32,588 nt of DNA, taken from contig JASGCQ010000022.1 of NCBI GenBank assembly GCA_030054025.1, positions 1-32,588 on the forward strand, in the 5' to 3' direction. The notes below the pieces were generated by a model. That model was not told the origin of the DNA and ran no database searches. It was given only the letters and a program-made list of their open reading frames with translations. The position numbers and the translations under genes were made by a program. The stretch comes from Phycisphaerales bacterium (lineage in GTDB: Bacteria; Bacteroidota; Bacteroidia; Chitinophagales; Chitinophagaceae). Within the stretch, counting starts at the first letter, position 1. Each line of letters opens with the position of its first letter. This document shows positions 1 through 8,485 of the stretch, one piece after another.

Positions 1-356
1 ACTTCTTACTTTTATCAGCCTTATCTAAGTAAAATTTGACATTTGCCATAATTGCGGACATTTTAACGGACGCGGACGAATTTACGGACAAATACGAAAC
101 TGACAAGAAAAAAGTGAATTATTTTCCAACAGCACAAAGCAAGCACAAAGCCAACCTTGCAAAGAGCCTGCCTTGTGCCAACGCAAAGGAAAATTAATTT
201 TAATGAAGTTCATTTCTATTGCGTAATCTGAGATAAAGGGCATGAGCGATGAAGAGGTCGCTTTCTTCATATACAATATTTCTATAATAATTTCAACCTC
301 TTTTTCTTGAATTTGAATGGCAATACTGCTTTTGATGTAATTTGCAGAGTGAAAAC
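1..356. other. Non-coding left flank with phased CGGAC repeats
   Basis: No convincing gene lies here; the short open frames on the minus strand have no recognisable protein features. Two repeat structures are visible. At 55-90 four copies of CGGAC start at 55, 67, 73 and 85, so the stretch divides into exact hexamers: CGGACA, TTTTAA, CGGACG, CGGACG, AATTTA, CGGACA. At 131-151 the 10-mer AGCACAAAGC occurs twice, separated by one base. Neither matches an element I recognise. The upstream neighbour is outside the window, so this may be its regulatory region or 3' flank. Confidence 0.4.
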
Positions 357-2822
357 ATGGGCTTTCTCAAAAAACATAAACGTAAACTGATTTTCTCCCT
401 TTTGAGTAGCATTGTAATCTTGCTTATAATGATAGCTACTTTATTTTGGTATGTAAAAAGCCATAAGCAAGAAATGCTTGCCAAAATTGAGCAACAATTT
501 AATGCTGCGTTTTATGGTACTATTTCGGTTAGAGATATAGAGCCTAATTTTACCAAGCAGTTTCCTAATGTTTGTTTTGTACTCAAAGACGTAGTAGTGC
601 GGGATACTCAATGGGTATTGCATCATCACGATTTGCTTCAGGTTAAGAATGTTTTTGCCAAGGCTTGTTTGTGGTCCTTGCTTTTTGGAAAATTAGATAT
701 TGATAAGTTGATATTAATCAATGGTGATTTGTATTTTTTTGAAGACGAATATCACCGAAGCAACAAAAGTGTTTTTGAAAAAAAGCGACCTCAACAGAAT
801 GCAGGAAGCAATTTCAATATCAAAGAGATTGTTTTAGAAAATTTCAATTTTCGCTATGTTCATTTTCATCGCAAAAAGGATTTCGATTTCCATATTGATC
901 ATTTTTTGGCAGCCATAACATCTTCAGACAATCTAAGGCATTTCGATACCAGAGGAACGGTTTTAGTACGACAATGTTGTTTTAATACAGACAAAGGTTC
1001 ATTTCTCAAAAATCAAAAAACACAATTTCAACTTAACTATGCCTATGATGTAGCGCAGCAGACTTTAAGTTTTCAAAAGCAGCAGGTTCGTCTTCAGAGC
1101 AATCTACTCAACTTTAATGCACTGTTTCAACTTAAAGAATCAGAAAATTATTTTAGACTGGATGTCGTTATCAAGAGTCTTAACTACAAAGAAGCATTGG
1201 CTTGTTTGTCGCCCAACATACAGAAACGATTGAATAGCTTTTCTTTAAAAAAATCTATTTCGCTATCGCTCCATCTCAGAGGGAAATTAAAAGACCAACC
1301 CAAACCTAAAATTGAAATGAATGGCTTGGTACGAGATAATGAACAGATTACACCATTCGGGACATTTTTCTCTTGTAATTATCAATTTCATTTCAATAAC
1401 GGAAGAGATACTTTGTTCGGCGATGAATATACTACGATTCGATTAACGAAGCTATCTGCGAAATACGAAGGGCTTAATTTCAGAGCCGATACTACTGTTA
1501 TATTCAATATCAAATCGCCCATATTAAAAACCAATATTCAAGCGCAATTTCCAATTACAAAACTGAACAATGTCTTCGGTAAGGAAACCTTTAAATTTGG
1601 GAAAGGTGAAGCAAAGCTCAACATAAGCTACGATGGTGTTTTGAAAACAGATGATGTGTTGTCTGCTCAACTGAGTGGTTATATTCATGTCAGGAATGGA
1701 GAGATGGAATATCTACCTCGGCATCTTTTGTTCAATCATTGTGATATTGCTGTTGCCCTTAAAGGTCAAAATATAATATTGGAGCATAGTGTACTACATA
1801 CGCCCAAAAGCACAATATGGATTTCGGCAAATGCCCCAGATTTTCTTAAGCTGTATCAAAATCATCCGGAACAAATTTTGATTAATGCCTTTGTTACAAG
1901 TAACTTTATTGACCTCAATGAATTTCAAAGTTTCTTGCATAGGCGAACTGTTGAAGAAAAAAATAAAGGCAGAGTTAATCGTTCAATGACCAATCATATT
2001 GATAAAGCATTAGACGCATCCACTACAAATCTGAACATTGATTTTGTGCGCTTAGTCTATAAAAAATTTGAAGCATCAAATTTGAAAGGTAGTATGAGCT
2101 TATTGCCCAAATCGATTCACTTTAATCATGTAAGATTCAAGCATTCGGATGGAAATGTAGAACTGAGTGGAGGCTTGGCGGAAACAGAACCTGAGCTATC
2201 TACTTTTTACATTAACTCTTCGATACACAATGCCTCAATAGAGAAACTGCTCTATAGTTTTGGCAATTTTGGGCAAACGACTTTTTCGCCTGAAAATATA
2301 AGTGGCGAAATCAGCCTCTTTAGTAATATTGAAGGTCGTTTTGGGAAAAATGCCCAGTTTGTACTAGGTTCTTTAAAAGGAACAGCCTCCTTTGAAATTA
2401 ATCATGCTGTACTGACGAATTTCAAACCGATAGAAAAAATAGGACGTTATGCTTTTCGCAAAAAGAGATTATCCAAGGTGCATTTCGGGCAATTGAAAAA
2501 CACACTCAATATAAAAGCGAATGAAATTTTTATTCCGCCCATGTTTATTAGTTCCGATCTAATCAGTTTGAAAATCAACGGTATTTACAATTTGGATAAG
2601 GGCACCGATTTGAATTTAGAAATCCCCTTGTTTCGTCAAGATAAAGAACAACTCAACCAGTATTTGAATAGTGATAGTAAGAGTTACAGATTATATGTTC
2701 ATGCCAAAGACGATGAAATGGGTATGTTGCAATATTCGTGGAATCTGAGTAATAAAGAAGTGGCTGCAGCTAGAGCAGAACGCAAAAAGATTAAAGGAAA
2801 AAGGAAACTATTGCATCAATAG
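357..2822 (+). CDS. AsmA-like envelope protein, single N-terminal membrane anchor
   Basis: The protein is about 821 aa. I chose ATG 357 (start MGFLKKHKRK) over the in-frame TTG at 342 because it puts a basic stretch directly before a single hydrophobic helix (residues about 12-33), the normal N-in anchor. The rest is a long, mostly beta-rich periplasmic region without cysteine clusters or catalytic motifs. The C-terminal third contains the kind of repeats seen in AsmA C-terminal domains, including a segment around SLKGTASFEINHAVLTNFKP. Members of the AsmA/TamB-like superfamily are anchored in the inner membrane and are implicated in lipid transport or outer-membrane biogenesis; the specific role here is unknown. 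The gene ends with a basic tail and converges on the S9 peptidase gene with only 34 bases between the stops. The family call is by general resemblance and is less certain than the topology. Confidence 0.75.
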   Translation: MGFLKKHKRKLIFSLLSSIVILLIMIATLFWYVKSHKQEMLAKIEQQFNAAFYGTISVRDIEPNFTKQFPNVCFVLKDVVVRDTQWVLHHHDLLQVKNVFAKACLWSLLFGKLDIDKLILINGDLYFFEDEYHRSNKSVFEKKRPQQNAGSNFNIKEIVLENFNFRYVHFHRKKDFDFHIDHFLAAITSSDNLRHFDTRGTVLVRQCCFNTDKGSFLKNQKTQFQLNYAYDVAQQTLSFQKQQVRLQSNLLNFNALFQLKESENYFRLDVVIKSLNYKEALACLSPNIQKRLNSFSLKKSISLSLHLRGKLKDQPKPKIEMNGLVRDNEQITPFGTFFSCNYQFHFNNGRDTLFGDEYTTIRLTKLSAKYEGLNFRADTTVIFNIKSPILKTNIQAQFPITKLNNVFGKETFKFGKGEAKLNISYDGVLKTDDVLSAQLSGYIHVRNGEMEYLPRHLLFNHCDIAVALKGQNIILEHSVLHTPKSTIWISANAPDFLKLYQNHPEQILINAFVTSNFIDLNEFQSFLHRRTVEEKNKGRVNRSMTNHIDKALDASTTNLNIDFVRLVYKKFEASNLKGSMSLLPKSIHFNHVRFKHSDGNVELSGGLAETEPELSTFYINSSIHNASIEKLLYSFGNFGQTTFSPENISGEISLFSNIEGRFGKNAQFVLGSLKGTASFEINHAVLTNFKPIEKIGRYAFRKKRLSKVHFGQLKNTLNIKANEIFIPPMFISSDLISLKINGIYNLDKGTDLNLEIPLFRQDKEQLNQYLNSDSKSYRLYVHAKDDEMGMLQYSWNLSNKEVAAARAERKKIKGKRKLLHQ

Positions 2823-2856
2823 CTTCCTTTTTACGAAGGACTGTTCCCTTTCTTTC

Positions 2857-4980
2857 TTATGGTTTTAAATACAAATCGAAGTAGTCGGTGATTTTTTGCA
2901 TCAAATGAACGCGGTCTTTACCACGAACATTATGCGGGTGTCCTGGATACACAAAATAGTCAACAGGGATATTATTGTCCACACATTTTTTGATAAAATT
3001 TAACGAGTGTTGCCATACCACCACATCATCATCTGTGCCATGTATTAAAAGCAATTTGCCTTTCAAGTTTTTGGTTTTATTGAGCAGATTGGCATCTTCG
3101 TAGCCCTTGACGTTTTCTTGGGGAGTATTCATGTAGCGTTCTGTGTACATAATTTCATACATTTTCCAATCCATTACAGGACCTCCTGCAACGCCTACTT
3201 TGAATACGTCAGGATAGCGCAACATCATACTAGTGGTCATAAAACCACCGAAACTCCAGCCATGAATACCCATTCGATTGGCATCTACAAAGCGTAAAGA
3301 TTTGAGGTATTCAATTCCTTTGTTCTGGTCTAGCAATTCTACCGTTCCTAATTGTCCAAAAGTAGCTTGTTCAAATTTTAAACCTCTATTACTACTGCCT
3401 CTGCCATCCATCGTAAACACTACATAGCCTCGTTGCGCCATGTACTCATACCACAGATTCCCACTTTCAGGAAAGCTATTGTGCAGTAACTGTACATTGG
3501 GTCCATTATACACATACACAATTACAGGGTATTTTTTGCTTTCATCAAAATGAATAGGCAATATCAATTTGCCATACAAGGGAGTGCCATCCGCGGCTGT
3601 CAAAGTAATGGTTCTTATTTCAGGTCTGTCGTAATTGGCTAAGGTATTTTCCGCTTTCATCAACAGTTTCGACCATTTGCCGTCGGTGTGTAATAAGACG
3701 CTGTTTTTGGCTACATCGGCAGCGCTATAAACATCAAAAAGATATTCTCCTGTACTATTGGCAACAAAATTATGATAACCAACTTCTTGGTCTATACGGC
3801 GTATCCGACCATTGGTCCAATTCACGGCATAGCTGTTTTTCTCCATCGGGGATTCTTTCGACCCGCTGATGATAATTTCTTTTTCTGTTTTATTGAATGC
3901 CAATAATTCATTCACCACCCATTCGCCCTTGGTCAATTGTTTCAATAATTTACCTTCTGTGTTGTAGAGATAAAGGTGCATGTAGCCATCTCTTTGGCTC
4001 CACCATACAAATTGGTCGTTGTTGTCTGGCAAAAAATAGAGCGGGTGCAATGGCTGTACATATTTTTCGTTACTTTCTTCAAATAAGGTGTTTATTTTTT
4101 CGCCCGACACCGCATTGTACTTGTTGAGTCGAAGGTTGTTTTGCTCACGATTGAGTGTAGCAATGAAAATGTATTTTTCGTCAGGGCTCCAAGTCACACA
4201 AGCCAAATATTTATCTAATGGAGTTCCTGTTTTGATGCGTATTCTTTGCTTAGTTTTAGGATTATATACCCATACCGACACTTGGTGTGAGTTGCCACCT
4301 GCCATAGGGTATTTAATACTGTTGGCTTGAGCTGGTGTAACGCCCCAATCTACTACTGGATAATCATTTACCATTGTTTGATCCATTCTGTAGAATGCGA
4401 GCAAATTTCCTTTTGGCGAAAAGAAGATACCTTTATCAATGCCAAATTCATCTCTATGAACAGGCTTTCCGTTGATGATATTTTTATTGGTATCGTTGGT
4501 TACTTTGCTATAGTTGAGCCAGAGATTATTATCTACGGTATAAGCAATCAATTGAGTTTCAGGAGCGACAAAAATATTTTCAGCGCCTTTGGGCAGCGCC
4601 TTGGAAACCCATAAGTCTTTACCAATACTCGAACTGTTCAATTGCTCTCCTGAATTGAAATAAAATTCATCTTTGTTGAGCCAAATTAGTGTCGGGAAGC
4701 TTTTGAGGCTGTCTTTTCCAAACAGCGTTTGGTTCAGTTTTTGTAAAGTGAGTACCGTATCTGTTTGCCCATTTGCTACATTGATGCGTATCCAAGCATT
4801 ATTTACTACCTGAAAAAAATTGTGACTTTCGGGTTGCCAACTGGGTTGTTTAATTCCTTTGAGTGCCAATGTTGTGGACATGCCGTTGGTCGCCTCGCTG
4901 ATATTAAAAATTTTCTTTTGTGCCGATACCAATAAAGGCAAAGTTAAAAAGGCAAATAGTATTCTTGAAGTAAAGCGCAT
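2857..4980 (-). CDS. Secreted S9 prolyl oligopeptidase family protein (DPP-IV type)
   Basis: This is a 707-aa serine peptidase that likely removes N-terminal dipeptides with proline or alanine in second position. It begins with a signal peptide (MRFTSRILFAFLTLPLLVSA, cleavage before QKK), so it acts in the periplasm or is exported. Residues about 30-440 form the DPP-IV-type beta-propeller, and about 480-707 the alpha/beta-hydrolase domain. The catalytic triad is readable: Ser576 in GWSFGG, Asp651 in HGTDDD, and His683 in GHPHNVRG. The Ser-Asp and Asp-His spacings (75 and 32) are close to those of human DPP4 (78 and 32), and the length is typical of the bacterial family. It lies 88 bases after kdsA on the same strand and could be read through from that operon or have its own promoter. 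The substrate is not evident. The N-terminal Glu-Glu motif of true DPP-IV was not clearly identified, so dipeptidyl specificity is inferred. Confidence 0.93.
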   Translation of the reverse strand: MRFTSRILFAFLTLPLLVSAQKKIFNISEATNGMSTTLALKGIKQPSWQPESHNFFQVVNNAWIRINVANGQTDTVLTLQKLNQTLFGKDSLKSFPTLIWLNKDEFYFNSGEQLNSSSIGKDLWVSKALPKGAENIFVAPETQLIAYTVDNNLWLNYSKVTNDTNKNIINGKPVHRDEFGIDKGIFFSPKGNLLAFYRMDQTMVNDYPVVDWGVTPAQANSIKYPMAGGNSHQVSVWVYNPKTKQRIRIKTGTPLDKYLACVTWSPDEKYIFIATLNREQNNLRLNKYNAVSGEKINTLFEESNEKYVQPLHPLYFLPDNNDQFVWWSQRDGYMHLYLYNTEGKLLKQLTKGEWVVNELLAFNKTEKEIIISGSKESPMEKNSYAVNWTNGRIRRIDQEVGYHNFVANSTGEYLFDVYSAADVAKNSVLLHTDGKWSKLLMKAENTLANYDRPEIRTITLTAADGTPLYGKLILPIHFDESKKYPVIVYVYNGPNVQLLHNSFPESGNLWYEYMAQRGYVVFTMDGRGSSNRGLKFEQATFGQLGTVELLDQNKGIEYLKSLRFVDANRMGIHGWSFGGFMTTSMMLRYPDVFKVGVAGGPVMDWKMYEIMYTERYMNTPQENVKGYEDANLLNKTKNLKGKLLLIHGTDDDVVVWQHSLNFIKKCVDNNIPVDYFVYPGHPHNVRGKDRVHLMQKITDYFDLYLKP

Positions 4981-5068
4981 AAATCAGTTTTTTTGAAATT
5001 GGAGCTAAAATAATCTTTATATCCTTTTGATAAAAGAGGGAAAAGGTAAATTTCTGATTCTTAAAGCA

Positions 5069-5884
5069 CTAAATCGTTTTTAAATAAGCTTGTCGCAAAA
5101 CCAGCAATTTTTCCAACAAAGGTTCCAACAAATCTAAATGCAGCATATTGGCGCCATCAGATTTTGCGTTTTTAGGGTCGGGATGCGTTTCGATAAAAAG
5201 ACCATCTGCGCCTACCGCTATGGCTGCTCTGGCAATGGTTTCAATCATCGCAGGGTTGCCTCCTGTTACGCCGCTACTTTGATTGGGTTGTTGCAGCGAG
5301 TGTGTGCAATCCATCACTGTAGGTACTCCCATGGCTTTCATGGTGGGGAAAGAACGATAATCTACGACTAGATCTTGGTATCCGAACGTGGTACCTCTAT
5401 CGGTCAGTACTACTTGAGAATCACTGGTTTGTTGTATTTTGTCCACAGCAAATTGCATGGCTTCTGGCGAAAGGAATTGTCCTTTTTTTACATTCACTAC
5501 TTTGCCTGTTTGGGCTGCAGCTACCAAGATGTCGGTTTGACGACACAAAAAAGCTGGTATTTGCAATACATCTACAAATTCGGCTGCCATCGCTGCTTCA
5601 TGAGTGGCATGAATATCTGTAACAACGGGTACAGCATAAGTGTTGCGTACTTTTTGTAAAATCTGTAAAGCCTGTTCATCGCCTATTCCTGTAAAACTGT
5701 CGAGTCTTGTACGGTTGGCCTTGCGGTAGGAGCCTTTGAAGATATAGGGTATTTCTAAGCGTTTGCAAATGGTCGAAATTTTATTGGCAATGCACAATGC
5801 AATTTCTTCGCCTTCGATGGCGCAAGGTCCGGCCATCAAAAAAAAATTGTTTTGATCCGTTTGTTGATTGGATAATATGTTCAT
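5069..5884 (-). CDS. kdsA: 3-deoxy-8-phosphooctulonate synthase (Kdo-8-P synthase)
   Basis: KdsA condenses phosphoenolpyruvate with arabinose-5-phosphate to give Kdo-8-phosphate, the precursor of the Kdo sugar of lipopolysaccharide; it is cytoplasmic. The 271-aa protein starts at MNILSNQQ. The open frame continues 61 codons upstream, but that extension lies inside the M16 gene and is not conserved-looking, so I reject it. Family motifs are intact: MAGPCAIE, FKGSYRKANR, VTDIHATHEA, VNVKKGQFLSPE, DRGTTFGYQDLVVD and THPDPKNAKSDG. The four metal-ligand positions of the Aquifex-type enzyme are present as Cys21, His195, Glu232 and Asp243 with the expected spacing. Asn replaces the Cys in E. coli, so this should be the metal-dependent class. 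It is third in a same-strand run oxyR, M16 subunit, kdsA with short gaps (55 and 35 bases). Confidence 0.97.
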   Translation of the reverse strand: MNILSNQQTDQNNFFLMAGPCAIEGEEIALCIANKISTICKRLEIPYIFKGSYRKANRTRLDSFTGIGDEQALQILQKVRNTYAVPVVTDIHATHEAAMAAEFVDVLQIPAFLCRQTDILVAAAQTGKVVNVKKGQFLSPEAMQFAVDKIQQTSDSQVVLTDRGTTFGYQDLVVDYRSFPTMKAMGVPTVMDCTHSLQQPNQSSGVTGGNPAMIETIARAAIAVGADGLFIETHPDPKNAKSDGANMLHLDLLEPLLEKLLVLRQAYLKTI

Positions 5885-5919
5885 CGTTTCCTTATGAATA
5901 AAAAATGTTCGCTGACAAA

Positions 5920-7206
5920 TTAAACCACTACAATTTCTGTAAAGTCTTTTTTGTCGAAATATTGTTGCGCCAATCGGTGTAGCTCCTCGGCAGTGATATT
6001 TTTGTAGGTCTGTATATTTTGATGGAAACGCTCTATGCCAAATCCATTCAATATCATGGAGCGCCAACGTTGCATTATTGAGAAAGGTCCGTCTAAATCG
6101 CCGAGAATATTACCCAGTAAATAATTTTTGACCAAAAGCAATTCCTCTTCGTCTGCTTTTTCAGAACAAAGCAAGTCCATTTCTTTATAAATTTCGCGTA
6201 GGGCATCGTCTATTACATGGCTGCCTACCTCGGTGTGTATGGTCAGCGAAGCATCGTGTGTAAATGCTCCAATAGAGCTGTAGATACCATAAGTATAGCC
6301 TTTTTCTTCGCGGATATTGCTCATCAGTCTGGAGCCAAAATAGCCGCCAAATAAGGTGTTTAGTACGACCACTCCTGCAAAATCGGGATGAGAACGGGTA
6401 ATGAATTTTCGTCCTATCCGAATGGCTCCTTGTACCCCATTAGGGTCATTGTTGATGCGAATTTGCTTATCGGGATAAGCAAGCGTTTCAAAGCTTGTTG
6501 TGTTTTTATATTCACTGATATCATGTGCTACCAAACCAAAAAAGCTATTCATTAATCGAACTTCTGCATCGCCTACTTTGCCTGCCATAAATAGTTGGGT
6601 TCTTGCAAAACGGTAATGTAATTGATGAAAGTTTTTTAAATCGCTTGCGTTTAGCAGTTCAATATTTTGTTTTTGTGTGTATCGTCCATAAGGATGATGA
6701 GGACCAAACAAAGCAGCATCTATTTGTTGGTTGGCTACAAAATCGCATTCGCAAAGGCTCACCAATAATCGTTGAATGGCATTTTGTTTGTACAGTTCCA
6801 ATTCATCCTCGGGAAAAACAGGATTCAATATGACGTCCAATACAATGGGTAATAATGAAGGTAAATGTTTTGTGAGTGTATCTAAGGTAAGTGTAGTATA
6901 ATCGTTGCCTGCACTTACTTTTAGACTGGCGCCATAAAACTCCAATGCCTCATTAATTTGTTTTGCAGTACGAGTAAGTGTACCATTTTTTAATTGTCCT
7001 GCGGTAGCTTGTGCTACGGCTTGTTTCTCCTCATACCATATACCCGCAGGGAATACCCAATTAATTTCTACCACATCTTGCACACCTGCATTGAGCCAAT
7101 ACAAGGGAGTCCCATTATCTAATTTTTGGATATTGATGGGTGGCAGATTATAGTCGAAAACTACAGGGTCTTGTATACTGGGTGCAATACTTCTTTTGAG
7201 CGTCAT
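5920..7206 (-). CDS. M16 family peptidase-like protein, non-catalytic subunit
   Basis: This 428-aa protein has the M16 (insulinase/mitochondrial processing peptidase) fold in two halves, with no signal peptide or membrane segment. The HxxEH zinc motif expected near residues 63-76 is absent; the sequence there is AVAQATAGQLKNGT. The late-domain R/Y-type motif is kept (Arg299 and Tyr306, in REEKGYTYG). Bacterial M16 enzymes commonly work as heterodimers of one zinc-bearing subunit and one subunit that supplies only this Arg/Tyr pair, and this protein looks like the second kind. Such pairs are usually adjacent, but no HxxEH partner lies in the window; the neighbours are oxyR (upstream, 55 bases) and kdsA (downstream, 35 bases). 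An alternative is a stand-alone, non-proteolytic role. Confidence 0.9.
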   Translation of the reverse strand: MTLKRSIAPSIQDPVVFDYNLPPINIQKLDNGTPLYWLNAGVQDVVEINWVFPAGIWYEEKQAVAQATAGQLKNGTLTRTAKQINEALEFYGASLKVSAGNDYTTLTLDTLTKHLPSLLPIVLDVILNPVFPEDELELYKQNAIQRLLVSLCECDFVANQQIDAALFGPHHPYGRYTQKQNIELLNASDLKNFHQLHYRFARTQLFMAGKVGDAEVRLMNSFFGLVAHDISEYKNTTSFETLAYPDKQIRINNDPNGVQGAIRIGRKFITRSHPDFAGVVVLNTLFGGYFGSRLMSNIREEKGYTYGIYSSIGAFTHDASLTIHTEVGSHVIDDALREIYKEMDLLCSEKADEEELLLVKNYLLGNILGDLDGPFSIMQRWRSMILNGFGIERFHQNIQTYKNITAEELHRLAQQYFDKKDFTEIVVV

Positions 7207-7261
7207 TTAATTTTTTGAAAGGCTTGTGTAATTATGAATTGAAAAGGTTGCAATGTCGAAA

Positions 7262-8221
7262 TTATCCTAATTGAGAAGATTGGATGCGCAGTATTTTGCG
7301 TTTCTTAGTTTGTGCGCGCATTTTTTCAGGCACTAACAATAAAATTTCATCAATCAGACTCTGTAATAAAGTTACTTTCACAAATTGATTGTTGGTAACA
7401 ATACTGATCTCGCGAACAGGTTCTGGGTCTTCGAAATAACGCACACGGTCTTGTTGGTCTTCGGTAAAATCGTTCACCGCCAGTTCGGGTAATACTGTCA
7501 TCCCTTTGTTCCTGTCCACCAATTTGCGCAAGGTATCTACACTGCTACTATCGTATTGAAAGCTTTTGTTGGTCTGTAATTCATGAATATGTTCGCTGCA
7601 CAAATCTAAGATTTGATTGCGCATACAATGACCCTCGTTTAAGAGTAAGAGCCTATCCATTTCGATATCGCTTGCAACAATTAATTTCTTCTTCAAAGCT
7701 TTTTCTCCTTCTGAAAAGTAGCCCACAAAAGGTTCGTAAAACAAAGGATATTCTTGAATGCCGGAATTTTCGAGTGGGGTACTCACAATAGCAGCATCAA
7801 TTTCATTGTTTTTGAGTGCGGCCAAAACTTGATCTGTTTCCATTTCTTTGACTTGAAGTCGCACATCTGGATAGTCTTGAGCATAAAGTTCTAAAAGCCC
7901 CGGCATTAGGTAAGGTGCTACCGAAGGAATGACAGCTAGTTTAAACATACCAGCAACGATACCTTGACTTTTTTTCACCAACTCATAGACTTTTTCACAT
8001 TCTGACAAGATTAATTTTGCTTGTTCTATTATGGGGGCTCCTATAGTAGTTACCGTATTAGGCCGGTTGTTTCGGTCAAACAATTTAATGCCCAACTCGT
8101 CTTCCAGTTTTTGAATTTGCATAGAGAGCGTCGGTTGGGTAACAAAGCATTTTTCGGCGGCAGCTACAAAACTGTGGTAAGTAGCTACTGCAACTGCATA
8201 TTCTAATTGAGTTAAAGTCAT
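7262..8221 (-). CDS. oxyR: Hydrogen peroxide-sensing LysR-type regulator OxyR
   Basis: This is a 319-aa LysR-family transcription factor. The N-terminal winged helix-turn-helix is at residues about 1-60 (QPTLSMQIQKLEDELGIKLF is the recognition region), followed by a substrate-binding-type effector domain. The redox pair of OxyR is present at exactly the E. coli numbering: Cys199 in GHCMR and Cys208 in LDLC, nine residues apart. In E. coli these form a disulfide on peroxide exposure and activate catalase, peroxiredoxin and iron-storage genes. It is divergent from the cystathionine beta-synthase gene across 264 bases, a layout in which a LysR protein often controls both itself and its divergent neighbour; that link is inference. 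It heads a likely operon with the M16 subunit and kdsA. Confidence 0.95.
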   Translation of the reverse strand: MTLTQLEYAVAVATYHSFVAAAEKCFVTQPTLSMQIQKLEDELGIKLFDRNNRPNTVTTIGAPIIEQAKLILSECEKVYELVKKSQGIVAGMFKLAVIPSVAPYLMPGLLELYAQDYPDVRLQVKEMETDQVLAALKNNEIDAAIVSTPLENSGIQEYPLFYEPFVGYFSEGEKALKKKLIVASDIEMDRLLLLNEGHCMRNQILDLCSEHIHELQTNKSFQYDSSSVDTLRKLVDRNKGMTVLPELAVNDFTEDQQDRVRYFEDPEPVREISIVTNNQFVKVTLLQSLIDEILLLVPEKMRAQTKKRKILRIQSSQLG

Positions 8222-8270
8222 CTAGTTGGAATTGAAAGCATGATTAATAATACTTTAAATATTATTCAGA

Positions 8271-8278
8271 CAAAGGTA
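8271..8278 (-). promoter_or_regulatory. Putative -7 element of the oxyR promoter
   Basis: Read on the minus strand the bases are TACCTTTG, a full match to the Bacteroidota -7 consensus TAnnTTTG, 50 bases before the oxyR ATG. A -33 TTTG is not clear; only a TTTA lies about 18 bases further upstream. It could drive oxyR, the M16 gene and kdsA together. Confidence 0.45.
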
Positions 8279-8485
8279 ATCCTATTGTGATACTCCTAAA
8301 TGCTAATTAGTAAAAATTATATCTTCTAACGAAAATGAATTTTATGTACTATGATGTATAGAAATAAAGGAAGAAAACAAGCACAGGTAACACCATCTTT
8401 AGTACTACACTTCTACAAGAATCATAGATTGGGCGATGATAAAAAGTAATAAATGCCTACTTTCGCAGCATATTTATTCTAATTT

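Noticed and set aside
82..276. Minus-strand 64-codon frame at the left edge
   Set aside because: It has no recognisable domain, overlaps the repeat-like non-coding region and has no promoter motif.
342..356. TTG start for the AsmA-like protein
   Set aside because: ATG 357 gives the usual basic stretch before the membrane helix; the TTG adds only five residues.
5885..6067. N-terminal extension of KdsA
   Set aside because: The extra 61 codons lie inside the M16 gene, and the KdsA family starts close to MNILSNQQ.
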